DNA of 23,908 nt from Gemmatimonadota bacterium (GTDB lineage Bacteria > Latescibacterota > UBA2968), in contig PAXL01000012.1 in NCBI GenBank assembly GCA_002714465.1, positions 248,058-271,965 on the forward strand, given 5' to 3'. Below the pieces are notes generated by a model. The model did no database searches. It saw only the letters and a program-made list of their open reading frames with translations, and was not told the origin of the DNA. Position numbers and translations under genes: made by a program. Shown one piece after another: positions 14,556 to 22,476 of this stretch; positions within the stretch are counted from its first letter, which is position 1, and each line of letters starts with the position of its first letter.

Positions 14556-15818
14556 CTATGGACGTTTAATCCTCAGGATCTGAATGTTCTGGCTCTTTGT
14601 GATGCGATCGACTTCATCAAGCGCCACCCGAGCCGCAGTGTAGGTCGAGTCGATCGCCAACACCCGATCGAAGGAGGCCACAGCATCGCTCCATCTGTTC
14701 GCTCGGGCGTGGACGATACCGAGGTTGTAGTGTGCCACGGGTTTGTCTGGATACTTCTTGATCACATCGCTATACGTCTGCTGCACGGCCGACTCGGCGT
14801 AGCCTTTGCCGTACCTCTCTCCGGCCGCATTGTGCTCGAGAATGAACGCCTTCAGCAGGAGGCCCTCGTAGTCCGACGTCCGTTTCTGGGCCTGTGCTAC
14901 CCACCCCATCGCACTGTCGACCTCACCGATCTTGAGGTGCGAAAGCGCGAGTCCTCGGTAGACCCGCTCGTCACCCGCTCTTGTGCTCAAAAGCTCGCGA
15001 TACGTGTCGCTCGCCTCTCGCGGTTGGTCCATGGCTAGGAGAATCTCCCCCAGACCCAGCCGGGCGTCCACGTGTTCCGGCCACGTGTCCAGCACGTCGC
15101 GAAACAAACGGGACGCTTCATCGAGCCGGCCGGCTTTGCGTTCCAGGACCGCGAGATTGTTGAGCGACGAAACGTCCGACGCATTCAGCCGAAGGGCCTC
15201 TCTGTAAGCCGCCCGGGCCTCCTCTGTCGCTCCGCGTACCTGATGGTTCAGCCCGAGGTTGTAGTACGCCCTAGGTAGCTCCTTATGGACCAACTCAGCG
15301 GATGGATGCCCGGGCGAATCGTTGAGAAGCGACACCCAAGCTTCGACAGCGCGATCCCATTGTGACGCTTTCCAGTAGGACTGCCCGAGGCGAAACCGGG
15401 CTGCGGGATCCCTCGGTCTGAGCGAAAGACACTCCTCGAATGCCGTCGCTGCTTCCCCAAAGTTCTCGAGCGACATCAGCGCTAGTCCGAGCTGGAACCA
15501 AGCATCGAAGTATCGAGGACTGAGGCGTAACGCCGACTGAAACGCGAACACCGCGTCCATATGGCTTTTGACTCTAGACAACGCCAGACCAAGGTTGTAG
15601 TGTGCCACCGTCATCGTCGCATCGAGAGCGATAGCCTTACGGAAGGCACCGGCGGCTTGTCTAAAATCGCCGCGGCTCGCGTGTTGCGTACCCAAGTTGT
15701 TGTGACGCTCCGCACGACTCAATTCAGAATCGTCTTTATCCGAGTCCTCCGGAAACGCACTGACCTGGCCACAGACAAGCGCCAAACAGAGGCATCCCCA
15801 CCAAATCGACCTGTTCAC
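14556..15818 (-). CDS. Exported TPR-repeat protein
   Basis: A 420-aa protein. The N-terminus (MNRSIWWGCLCLALVCGQVSA) is a signal peptide with a V-S-A cleavage site near residue 21; a lipobox reading of LVC is less likely. About ten tetratricopeptide repeats then cover nearly the whole chain, for example AHYNLGLALSRVKSHMDAVF, AYYNLGLNHQVRGATEEARA and AHYNLGIVHARANRWSDAVA. TPR solenoids mediate protein contacts; here probably in the periplasm or at the outer membrane. The GTG at 15818 overlaps the upstream phosphatase stop (GTGA), arguing for translational coupling. The frame is open further upstream to 16070, but that part overlaps the phosphatase gene and is not protein-like. No enzymatic domain is present. 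Confidence 0.9.
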   Translation of the reverse strand: MNRSIWWGCLCLALVCGQVSAFPEDSDKDDSELSRAERHNNLGTQHASRGDFRQAAGAFRKAIALDATMTVAHYNLGLALSRVKSHMDAVFAFQSALRLSPRYFDAWFQLGLALMSLENFGEAATAFEECLSLRPRDPAARFRLGQSYWKASQWDRAVEAWVSLLNDSPGHPSAELVHKELPRAYYNLGLNHQVRGATEEARAAYREALRLNASDVSSLNNLAVLERKAGRLDEASRLFRDVLDTWPEHVDARLGLGEILLAMDQPREASDTYRELLSTRAGDERVYRGLALSHLKIGEVDSAMGWVAQAQKRTSDYEGLLLKAFILEHNAAGERYGKGYAESAVQQTYSDVIKKYPDKPVAHYNLGIVHARANRWSDAVASFDRVLAIDSTYTAARVALDEVDRITKSQNIQILRIKRP

Positions 15819-16504
15819 GTGACCAAATCTGGAGGAAGATGATCGATCCGGTTCACATACCCGATGATCAACTCGCCCTCTAAAAAAGAAAAATGCGTGA
15901 TCGATGTATTCCTTACGGATAAGAGTCCATTGGGAACCGGTCCTTCGGTCACGAGCGCCCCGACAAGATCCTTGATGAACCCACCGTGTGTGACGATCGC
16001 AATACGCTCGTCCGTATCGGCGTAATCGTCCCAAAGCTGCCTTGCCACGCGCCCCGCTCTCTCGACCCACTCCGACTCCGTCTCAATCGGACGATCCCAC
16101 CAGCCTTGGTTAGTGATCGATTCCGGTATTTCCACTCGCGGGAACCGCTCCGTGATCTCCGAGCGCGTCAACCCAGGCAGTGTCTCGTAGCCATCCAGCC
16201 AGATCCCACACTCTTCGTGCACGTCTGGCCAAATAACAGGGTCGATTCTCAGGGCTTCGGCAATCGGTTTAGAGGTCTGCAAGCACCTGAGGTGCGCAGA
16301 GGTGAAGAGCCTGGTGATCCCGAATCCTGCCGTCGCTCCGCCTTCGAGATATGGGTCCTTCGCTGCCCCGTTCGCTAGGTAGTCGGCAACAAGAGGCGCC
16401 TGTTTCTCACCCGCATCGGTCAAAGGCGGATCGGCAACCCGTCCCTCGCCTGTCGGGAGGGTGTTGTTGAATGATTGACCGTGGCGAATCAAGTAGAGAT
16501 ACAT
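15815..16504 (-). CDS. Histidine phosphatase family protein (phosphoglycerate mutase-like)
   Basis: A 229-aa protein with the complete histidine-phosphatase core: LIRHGQS with phospho-accepting His8 and Arg7, TSAHLRCLQT with Arg73, HEECG with acidic Glu97/Glu98, and VTHGGF with His173. Such enzymes dephosphorylate phospho-sugars, nucleotides or proteins; this branch is not a dedicated glycolytic mutase by sequence. No signal peptide is present, so it is cytoplasmic. The ATG shares its A with the preceding lipoprotein stop (TGATG), and its own stop overlaps the next start (GTGA). The unit is therefore tightly coupled on both sides. Confidence 0.92.
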   Translation of the reverse strand: MYLYLIRHGQSFNNTLPTGEGRVADPPLTDAGEKQAPLVADYLANGAAKDPYLEGGATAGFGITRLFTSAHLRCLQTSKPIAEALRIDPVIWPDVHEECGIWLDGYETLPGLTRSEITERFPRVEIPESITNQGWWDRPIETESEWVERAGRVARQLWDDYADTDERIAIVTHGGFIKDLVGALVTEGPVPNGLLSVRNTSITHFSFLEGELIIGYVNRIDHLPPDLVT

Positions 16505-16959
16505 CAGTTGCCCCCCAGGATGTTCGTGTTTGACCCATCATCCAGCAAATCGAAGGTGACCACATCGGTCGTGTTGTCGAGATCGGATACAGGATCAAAG
16601 CGGAGTGTCACGCGGACGGATGCAGAAGCTCCGGGAGCGAAACCGGCGGCGAAATCATACGTAGCTGTAGCAAGTGCGATCCCGTCCAGTCTAAGGGTCC
16701 AAGTCATCCTGAAGGGAACGTTGATCGTCAGAAATCCCGTGTGGATGACCGTTGAGTCGACGATAACACCTGAGACCAGATCCGGATTCGACGTGTCCTG
16801 CAAACGTTTCTTCGTCACGTTGGAGATCGAAAGAAGCGAGGAGAGGATATCATTGTCCAGCCCTCGTGGGTCGCTCGAACAGCCGACCAAGGCAGCGAGT
16901 ATAAGGAGGCGTGATAGAACACACCGACCGTAAGCCGTATGACGCTTCGTTTCAACCAC
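16504..16959 (-). CDS. Small lipoprotein with a CARDB-like beta domain
   Basis: A 151-aa protein whose N-terminus (VLSRLLILAALVGCSSDPRG) is a lipoprotein signal peptide; the lipobox is LVGC with lipidated Cys27. The rest alternates beta strands (TGFLTINVPFRMTWTLRLDG; GASASVRVTLRFDP; DVVTFDLLDDGSNTNILGGN), resembling the Ig-like CARDB fold for adhesion or ligand contact; that is a shape impression, not a firm assignment. The GTG at 16959 lies 13 bp after the PhyH stop and gives a normal length signal peptide. An upstream start at 17067 would overlap PhyH and place an implausible 36 residues before it. No strong Shine-Dalgarno is seen. Confidence 0.75.
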   Translation of the reverse strand: MVETKRHTAYGRCVLSRLLILAALVGCSSDPRGLDNDILSSLLSISNVTKKRLQDTSNPDLVSGVIVDSTVIHTGFLTINVPFRMTWTLRLDGIALATATYDFAAGFAPGASASVRVTLRFDPVSDLDNTTDVVTFDLLDDGSNTNILGGN

Positions 16960-16972
16960 ACTTTCGCTTTGT

Positions 16973-17794
16973 TCAGGCCACCGCCGGTTCGTGCTGCTCG
17001 ACCCCGTCGAGTATAACCTCGAGCTGATCCTTCGGCTTGAAATAGTCGGTTGCCGTATACCCCTCACCCATGTCGCCCATCAGCCTGCGCTGTCTCGGCG
17101 TCATCCGCGCCAAGATCTCGTTCGATGCCTTCTCGTAGTCATAGGGCCGCGACCACATTTGACCATAGCGGAATGTCACACTCCGGCGAACATTATCTCC
17201 ATCGTGCGGGGCGACACCGTGCCAGAGGTTATGAGGAAAAATTGCAGCGTCCCCTGCTTCGGCGATCATCTGAACGGCACCAGCAGGCCACTGACCACCT
17301 TGCAGGCCGTCCTCTGGGAAATACTTACGGTGGCTGCCCGGAACCAGACAGAAGTTTGCCCTGTTCTCCTCCGGGATGTCTGTCAGGAAGTATTGAATCT
17401 TGAAGTTCAACGGTCGACTGTCCGGCTCAACACGGACGTCCCTGAGAGACGGTCCTGCATCCGTGTGCCAGTTAGACAGCATATCCTCCTTCGGGTAGCG
17501 AACATAGATCTGCGTCCCCATGACCTGCAGATACGGTCCCATGAGATCCAGGATCACACCAAAGGTCCCCGGGTGATCGATGAGCGAATCGAATGCCGGA
17601 GACTGCTCTACCGTCTGAATGATGGTGAAAGCCGCCTTGTCGCGAACGTTCGGGCGCTCATCACGATACCGTTTGATAACCTCATCGGCCGCGGCCAGAT
17701 ATGACGCTGCCTGATCACGCGTCAGCGCACCCTTGAGATGGATGTAGCCGTTCTCAACCCAGTCTCGTCTCATTTCTTTGGTCAGTATTCGCAT
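16973..17794 (-). CDS. Phytanoyl-CoA dioxygenase (PhyH) family protein, first copy
   Basis: A 273-aa Fe(II)/2-oxoglutarate-dependent oxygenase of the PhyH family. The iron triad is His110 and Asp112 (SNWHTDAG) plus His192 (NLWHGVAPHDG); Arg203/Arg204 (VRRSVTFRYG) fits the 2-oxoglutarate carboxylate contact. It probably hydroxylates a small metabolite with decarboxylation of 2-oxoglutarate; the family is broad and the substrate is not predictable. The ATG at 17794 has GGGAGG 4 nt upstream, much better than the earlier in-frame ATG at 17827. It is the first gene of the unit leading to the lipoprotein, phosphatase, TPR and isomerase genes. The gap to the lipoprotein gene is 13 bp. Confidence 0.93.
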   Translation of the reverse strand: MRILTKEMRRDWVENGYIHLKGALTRDQAASYLAAADEVIKRYRDERPNVRDKAAFTIIQTVEQSPAFDSLIDHPGTFGVILDLMGPYLQVMGTQIYVRYPKEDMLSNWHTDAGPSLRDVRVEPDSRPLNFKIQYFLTDIPEENRANFCLVPGSHRKYFPEDGLQGGQWPAGAVQMIAEAGDAAIFPHNLWHGVAPHDGDNVRRSVTFRYGQMWSRPYDYEKASNEILARMTPRQRRLMGDMGEGYTATDYFKPKDQLEVILDGVEQHEPAVA

Positions 17795-17835
17795 CGTCCC
17801 TCCCAAGCGGTATGGACAGGATTTCACGTGCGACT

Positions 17836-17864
17836 AAGTAACGCGCCGGTTGTATCTCTGTCAA
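17836..17864 (-). promoter_or_regulatory. Putative promoter of the PhyH-lipoprotein-phosphatase-TPR-isomerase unit
   Basis: On the minus strand a perfect -35 box TTGACA (17859-17864) precedes, after 17 nt, a poor -10 candidate TTACTT (17836-17841). It is about 41 bp before the PhyH start, the only good -35 in the region. A weak -10 would suit activator dependence, but the call rests on one box. Confidence 0.3.
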
Positions 17865-17946
17865 TTTGGAGGCACCAGAACCGTGAATCGCATCCTGCTC
17901 ATCAGACACACAATCAGACAGACAAGGCCTTACTGAGCAATCATCA

Positions 17947-18102
17947 CTATTCGGCTCGCTGTAAAATCTCACCCAACGCTCTGTTCTTCAGGATAACCTT
18001 GGTCTTTCCATCCGGCATGCGTTCGCGTTTCATCAAGGCAAGGCCATCCGATGTCTACTCAGCATATTGCGCATGCAGATCAGCTTTCGGATCCCCCCGC
18101 CA
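17947..18102 (-). pseudogene. Short unidentified coding-like remnant with an in-frame stop
   Basis: One minus-strand frame reads WRGDPKADLHAQYAE, a TAG at 18055-18057, TSDGLALMKRERMPDGKTKV, ILKNRALGEILQRAE, then TAG at 17947-17949. The amino-acid composition looks protein-like, but no family is recognised. It could also be a 28-aa peptide from the ATG near 18032. The surrounding spacer 17795-18441 (647 bp) has no intact gene. Confidence 0.25.
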
Positions 18103-18112
18103 TTAGTAGAGC

Positions 18113-18235
18113 TCAATCGGTTCCCACTGTCTCGACCTGGCAAAACTCTAGCAAGGCATCGGCGACCGCGTTTGCCACATACCCATCGTAGGTGGCTCTA
18201 CCGTGTCGATACCCCTCTCGGTACAATGAACCGAA
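18113..18235 (-). pseudogene. C-terminal fragment resembling a Gfo/Idh/MocA oxidoreductase
   Basis: A 40-codon stop-to-stop minus-strand frame (TAG at 18236-18238, TGA at 18113-18115) contains RATYDGYVANAVADALLEFC followed by QVETVGTD. The YDGYVANAVADALLES-like end is characteristic of the last helix of Gfo/Idh/MocA proteins (DGYxxxAVADAxxxSxxTG). Upstream the reading frame is broken, so only a decayed tail remains. It is separate from the intact family member at 12-13 kb. Confidence 0.45.
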
Positions 18236-18294
18236 CTACGATCAACATACTCTTCAAGCAGCGGAATCGGCAAGCGTAGCCAGTCACGTGAGGC

Positions 18295-18332
18295 CAAACA
18301 AAAGGACGCCGACCGATCAATCGGCCAACGCC
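18295..18332 (-). terminator. Rho-independent terminator after the 184-aa gene
   Basis: On the minus strand GGCGTTGGCCGAT, a TG loop and ATCGGTCGGCGTC (18305-18332) form a 13-bp stem with four G-U pairs, followed by CTTTTGTTTGG (18295-18304). G-U pairing works only in the minus-strand RNA, fixing the direction. It lies about 110 bp after the stop of the 184-aa gene. Confidence 0.6.
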
Positions 18333-18441
18333 CGGTGAAACAGGCCTTACAAAATCTTTACACGCCAGATCCGAGCTTCAGGTTTCAAACAGCGCCCCCA
18401 AGAGATTCCCGCTCTGGGCTCAAAACGAGAAAGAAGACCTA

Positions 18442-18996
18442 TCAATTCCAAGCGTCGAATCGCCTGACAAGCGCATCAAGACCAAACTGTAGCGCGGCCT
18501 GCCCGAAGTAAACCTTTCTCATATAGTCGAGCCCACCCGACACTTGTTCGAAATCACGCCATAGCCGCTCTAGGATATCCGTATCCTCCCGAGTCGGTGC
18601 TACCTGAATAGCTCTCCGATACGATCGAGGACCCTCCTGCATATACCAGTCCACATAGCCGTGGCTCTCAACATAGGATCGAAAAATCCCCGTCATAAAC
18701 AGCGCGTAATCGCCAGTGTGACGAAGCGCTCTAAAAGACTCTCTCGAGGACATCTCTTTCGACCTAAAATCTGCTTCGATTAAGAGACCGACGACGGTAT
18801 CGATACGCTTACCTACAGGATCCCGGATCTGATACAGGCTGTCTGTTCTCGCGAACCTGACAAGCAGATCTACCACATAGGCCCTGATGATCTCGTCGCC
18901 TGTCTGAAGATCCTCGAAGCTTCGTGCGACGAGCTGGCTGAACAACCTGAACAGGCTGTGATCCTGGATCACTTCCTCTTCATCCTTCCTTGACAC
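18442..18996 (-). CDS. Conserved helical protein of unknown function
   Basis: A 184-aa soluble protein, predicted mostly helical, with no signal peptide. The most distinctive segment is LRHTGDYALFMTGIFRSYVE, then GYVDWYMQEGPRSYRRA. I recall a similar pattern (LxxxGDxALFxxGxF ... DxxYYxxxGxxAY) from uncharacterised proteins of Acidobacteria and Deltaproteobacteria; this relation is from memory and unproven. The start is GTG at 18996, without a clear Shine-Dalgarno; a GTG nine codons in is an alternative. Its start codon overlaps the -35 box of the divergent lyase gene's promoter. A terminator follows about 110 bp downstream, so it appears to be a single-gene unit. Confidence 0.7.
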   Translation of the reverse strand: MSRKDEEEVIQDHSLFRLFSQLVARSFEDLQTGDEIIRAYVVDLLVRFARTDSLYQIRDPVGKRIDTVVGLLIEADFRSKEMSSRESFRALRHTGDYALFMTGIFRSYVESHGYVDWYMQEGPRSYRRAIQVAPTREDTDILERLWRDFEQVSGGLDYMRKVYFGQAALQFGLDALVRRFDAWN

Positions 18997-19017
18997 GGTT
19001 CAAACGGGTAACATAAT
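18990..19017 (+). promoter_or_regulatory. Sigma70-like promoter of the heparinase-like gene
   Basis: A perfect -35 TTGACA (18990-18995), 16-nt spacer and -10 CATAAT (19012-19017, five of six matches) on the plus strand. The predicted transcript start is near 19024, giving a leader of about 60 nt before the ATG at 19086. It overlaps the start codon of the divergent 184-aa gene. Confidence 0.6.
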
Positions 19018-19085
19018 AGGTCGGTCTGAGAATCACGACTGTGTCGAGAATGTCGGTCGGCGAGGCTTCGCCGGCAGGAGATACC

Positions 19086-21374
19086 ATGAAATTTCCGTCT
19101 GTCCGCCCTCAAGCCTCTAACTACATCCATCCCAGGGATGGCGAAACGACAACCCTGACACCGCCCGGCTTTTCGTGGTGGCGGGCGGCCGGAAGAGAAG
19201 CCTGCACCTATCGGCTGATCATCGATGCTAACGGCCGCACCGTATACAAGTCCCCACCAACCCCAGACCCAGTCCACTTACCGAGCGTGGTATTCCCACC
19301 TGGCAAATACACGTGGCACGTCGAGGCGCTTGCAGGCGATTCGGTCCAGGCTACATCCGAAATACGCCGATTCACCATCGTAGCCGGATCGGCCGAGCAA
19401 CCCTGGGTCGATCCACAGAAGCTCCTGGACAGGATCCCGCACACGCACCCTCGGGTCCTCTTCCTGAAGGATCAACTAGACGAGATCCGCTCGACACTGG
19501 ATTCAACTCGCGCCGAGGCCTTTGGCGTTCTAAAAAAAATGGCTGACGACTCAATGTCGCTTAAGCCCTATCCGGAGCCGGACTACGACCGCATTGTGGA
19601 CAAATCGGAGCGTCGTCTGGCATACCAGCAGACGTTCCAGGAAACGCGTCGCGTACACGACCGCGGTACACGAGCACTCGCTCTGATGTATCTGCTGACG
19701 GGTGACAGAAAATACGGAGATCACGCAAAAACGTTGATTGTCGACGCCGCGCAGTGGGACCCTGAGGGTATTTCGTCGATCATGGCGCCATATGGCGACG
19801 AGGTCGGTCTGGGTCTGCTCCGGATCGGGGCGGAGGTCTACGATTGGCTCTACGACATCTATGCAGATGAGGAACGTGAATTGGTCGCCCGTATGGTCGC
19901 CGCGCGTGCGGATCAGATGGTTCGCCAGCTTGAGCAAAGCGACTACACATTCAAACCTGAGGGGAGTCACAACGGCCGGCTTCCAGGCTTCCTTCTCGAG
20001 CACGCGATCGCTCTCGCCGAAGACCCAAAAGCCGCGGACTGGGCCGGTTACGCCCTGAAAATCATTGCAACCAACTTCCCCCACTGGGCAGGTCAGGACG
20101 GCGGGTGGGCGGAGGGCGTGCCATACGGGATGTCCTACAACACCAGAGACGCCACGCCTTTCCATGCTTGGACTCTCGCGACAGGTCACAACATCTGGCT
20201 GAAGCCGTTCTACCAGGGACTGCCCTGGTTCTTCTACTACGCCGTCTCACCCATCGGCGAGATAATGCCGTTCGGCGACACTGAGCATCAGCCTGTCCGA
20301 CCTTCAGAATCGAAGACGCTGATGCAGTATCACGCGCTTCGCCTGCAGGATCCCCACTTGCGCCGTTGGGCGGATCAGGTGGCACCCCGTGATAATGACG
20401 CGGCGAGGGTCGATCCATTTCCTGGGATCGTCTACGCGGACGACTTGATTACATCGGAGGAAGCTGATCTGCCGAACGACCGTGTCTTCAGAGGAATCGG
20501 ATGGGCTGCACTCCACAGCGATGTCAGTCGACCGACGGAGGATTTTATGGTCGCCTTCCGCTCCTCGCCATATGGTGGTGTCAGCCACGGACACGCCAGC
20601 CAGAACGACATCGCCATAATGAAGGGTGGCAAGGCGCTGATCTGCGCAGGTGGTGAGCGGTTCCCACATCACGGGACACCCTTCCACACAGAGTATGCGC
20701 GGCAGTCGATCTCACACAACTGCATACTCGTAAACGGCGAGGGCGCTGTAAACAGAGATGGAAATCGAGGCGGCGAGATCATCGACTTTTTAACACAGGA
20801 TCGTTTCGGGTATGTCGCAGGCGAAGCCCAAAACGCATACGATGAACTGACGCGCTGCCGGCGTCATCTCCTGATGATTCGGCCATCTGTCTTGATCCTC
20901 GTGGACGATCTCGTTGCTTCGTCGCCCTCACAGTTTCAGTGGCTCCTGCACGCCTTTAACCGCTTTGAAATCGACAGCTCAGAGTGCTCCATCGTCTCCG
21001 AGCGCGCAGGCGCAAAGCTATTGGGACACCTGTTCAGCTCGACCAGCCTCTCGCTCAGACAGACGGACAAGTGGCCAGTGGCACCCGACAAAGGGTATCC
21101 TACCCTGACCAAACCGCTTCCAAAGACACGTTGGCACCTCACAGCTGAGACCGACAGCACGGATCAATGCCGTATCGCGGCCTTGTTCGCCGCTGCGGGA
21201 CCTGGAGAATCCCCTGCTGAACTCAACGCTGTTCAGAAGGAGTCGATGCTCCACTTTCGTTGGGCTGCCGGAAGCGACTCATTTGAGGGATCGGTCGACC
21301 TATCAACCAACAGCTCCGACCTGATTCGCATCGATCTCAATGGCGAAACACCTTTTGTGGTGAATGCGAACTAG
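19086..21374 (+). CDS. Heparinase II/III-like polysaccharide lyase, probably cytoplasmic
   Basis: A 762-aa protein. Residues about 10-100 form an Ig-like N-terminal part (SWWRAAGREACTYRLIIDAN ... FPPGKYTWHVEAL), as in DUF4962 proteins. An (alpha/alpha) barrel spans about 110-440, with SHNGRLPG (294-301) and EGVPYGMSYN (343-352) supplying the usual Asn and Tyr positions. The beta-sheet heparinase II/III domain follows from about 465, with YGGVSHGHASQND (496-508; His501/His503) and SISHNCILVNGEG (541-553; His544). Such lyases eliminate uronic-acid-containing glycans. The ATG at 19086 has AGGAG six bases upstream; GTG 19041 and ATG 19050 in frame are weaker. No signal peptide follows any of these starts, so it likely acts on imported oligosaccharides. 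Next is a PhyH gene, 30 bp downstream. Confidence 0.88.
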   Translation: MKFPSVRPQASNYIHPRDGETTTLTPPGFSWWRAAGREACTYRLIIDANGRTVYKSPPTPDPVHLPSVVFPPGKYTWHVEALAGDSVQATSEIRRFTIVAGSAEQPWVDPQKLLDRIPHTHPRVLFLKDQLDEIRSTLDSTRAEAFGVLKKMADDSMSLKPYPEPDYDRIVDKSERRLAYQQTFQETRRVHDRGTRALALMYLLTGDRKYGDHAKTLIVDAAQWDPEGISSIMAPYGDEVGLGLLRIGAEVYDWLYDIYADEERELVARMVAARADQMVRQLEQSDYTFKPEGSHNGRLPGFLLEHAIALAEDPKAADWAGYALKIIATNFPHWAGQDGGWAEGVPYGMSYNTRDATPFHAWTLATGHNIWLKPFYQGLPWFFYYAVSPIGEIMPFGDTEHQPVRPSESKTLMQYHALRLQDPHLRRWADQVAPRDNDAARVDPFPGIVYADDLITSEEADLPNDRVFRGIGWAALHSDVSRPTEDFMVAFRSSPYGGVSHGHASQNDIAIMKGGKALICAGGERFPHHGTPFHTEYARQSISHNCILVNGEGAVNRDGNRGGEIIDFLTQDRFGYVAGEAQNAYDELTRCRRHLLMIRPSVLILVDDLVASSPSQFQWLLHAFNRFEIDSSECSIVSERAGAKLLGHLFSSTSLSLRQTDKWPVAPDKGYPTLTKPLPKTRWHLTAETDSTDQCRIAALFAAAGPGESPAELNAVQKESMLHFRWAAGSDSFEGSVDLSTNSSDLIRIDLNGETPFVVNAN

Positions 21375-21404
21375 CAGATCACGACGGCGTCCAGGGAGGT
21401 ATAC

Positions 21405-22235
21405 GTGGAATTGACACGACAGCAGCTCGACTTCTTTGACACCTTCGGCTATCTGGCCTTTCCTGGTCTGATGTCGGACGTGATCGACAACATTATCGAT
21501 GACTTCGAAGCGATCTGGTTAGATCACGGCGGCGGTCACCACGGACAGCTCCACGACGGAAAGCAGAGGTCGTGCATCGTGCCGTTCATCGACCAGCACC
21601 CGCGGCTCTGTGCGCTCCTCGATGACGAGCGAATCCTGGGCATCCTGACGAGTCTGCTCGGAGAGGACTTCAACTACTCTGGATCGGACGGCAACTACTA
21701 CGCCGGAGACACAGGATGGCACTCAGACGGGTGGGGTAAGGGCGTGCAGTTCGTTAAGATCGCGTTCTATCTGGACACCCTCGCACGCGACACCGGCTGT
21801 CTCCGAGTCATACCAGGTAGCCATCACCTAGAGGATCAGTTCGCGAATCAGGTCCAGAACTCGATCAAGACCTCAACCGAAGTCTGGGAAATCTCTGGTC
21901 CGGACATACCGTGTAAGGCGCTCGAAACAGCTCCGGGAGATCTCGTCTGCTTCAACCACAATCTGAAGCACGCAGCTTTCGGTGGCAGCAGTCGCAGGCG
22001 CATGTTCACTATTAACTGCTCAGAACGATTCCCGAATGACCGGTTGGATGACCTCCGCAGAAATATCGCAGGTGCCGCAAGGTTCTGGAACGACAGCCTC
22101 TATGGTCCCGTGATGATCGAGACCGCAGACCCGAAACGGATGGTCCATCTCGAACAGGGTATAGAACACTCCGGCCATCTCCCTGAGCTCGTCAGAAAAG
22201 CCATGGCCGAAATGCCCGAACCCTCGAGAGGCTAG
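21405..22235 (+). CDS. Phytanoyl-CoA dioxygenase (PhyH) family protein, second copy
   Basis: A 276-aa Fe(II)/2-oxoglutarate oxygenase. The triad is His106 and Asp108 (TGWHSDGWG) with His189 (NHNLKHAAFGG), and Arg198 (SSRRRMFTIN) suits 2-oxoglutarate binding; CLRVIPGSHH is the common PhyH strand. It is only distantly similar to the other two copies in the window, so these are not recent duplicates. The GTG start at 21405 has GGGAGG five bases upstream. It lies 30 bp after the lyase gene, probably in one transcript. The substrate is unknown; a role in modifying a product of the lyase pathway is a guess from position. Confidence 0.92.
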   Translation: MELTRQQLDFFDTFGYLAFPGLMSDVIDNIIDDFEAIWLDHGGGHHGQLHDGKQRSCIVPFIDQHPRLCALLDDERILGILTSLLGEDFNYSGSDGNYYAGDTGWHSDGWGKGVQFVKIAFYLDTLARDTGCLRVIPGSHHLEDQFANQVQNSIKTSTEVWEISGPDIPCKALETAPGDLVCFNHNLKHAAFGGSSRRRMFTINCSERFPNDRLDDLRRNIAGAARFWNDSLYGPVMIETADPKRMVHLEQGIEHSGHLPELVRKAMAEMPEPSRG

Positions 22236-22391
22236 TCGCGAGAAAACTAGAGAGACACCGAGGGAACCAAGGAAGTCGAGTGGGGTTGGCTTTCGAATCG
22301 CCCCGAACTTTCTTTAGTGTGTTTGTGGTTCCTACTTTTCAACTGGATAACAGATGCGAGATAGACCGGAATCTTCGAACGGTCATAGCTG

Positions 22392-22420
22392 TTGACGAGG
22401 CATCGTCTCAAATGTATGGT
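22392..22420 (+). promoter_or_regulatory. Putative promoter of the sulfotransferase gene
   Basis: TTGACG (22392-22397), 17-nt spacer, TATGGT (22415-22420) on the plus strand, 57 bp before the TTG start. It lies in the 241-bp, noticeably more AT-rich gap 22236-22476, which contains no gene that I can see. Confidence 0.4.
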
Positions 22421-22476
22421 GGTGCCCGTCCGGGGAGTATTCCTTTGGTGCCTTTCATTATTTTAGTGGCAACTGT

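Noticed and set aside
15819..16070. N-terminal extension of the TPR protein
   Set aside because: It lies within the phosphatase gene in another frame and would bury the signal peptide found right after the GTG at 15818.
18055..18057. In-frame TAG as a pyrrolysine codon, given the methyltransferase context
   Set aside because: The frame is a short remnant with no MttB/MtmB similarity, and no pyrrolysine genes are visible; a nonsense mutation is simpler.
19041..19085. GTG or ATG starts upstream for the heparinase-like protein
   Set aside because: The ATG at 19086 has AGGAG at ideal spacing; the extension is not protein-like and gives no signal peptide.
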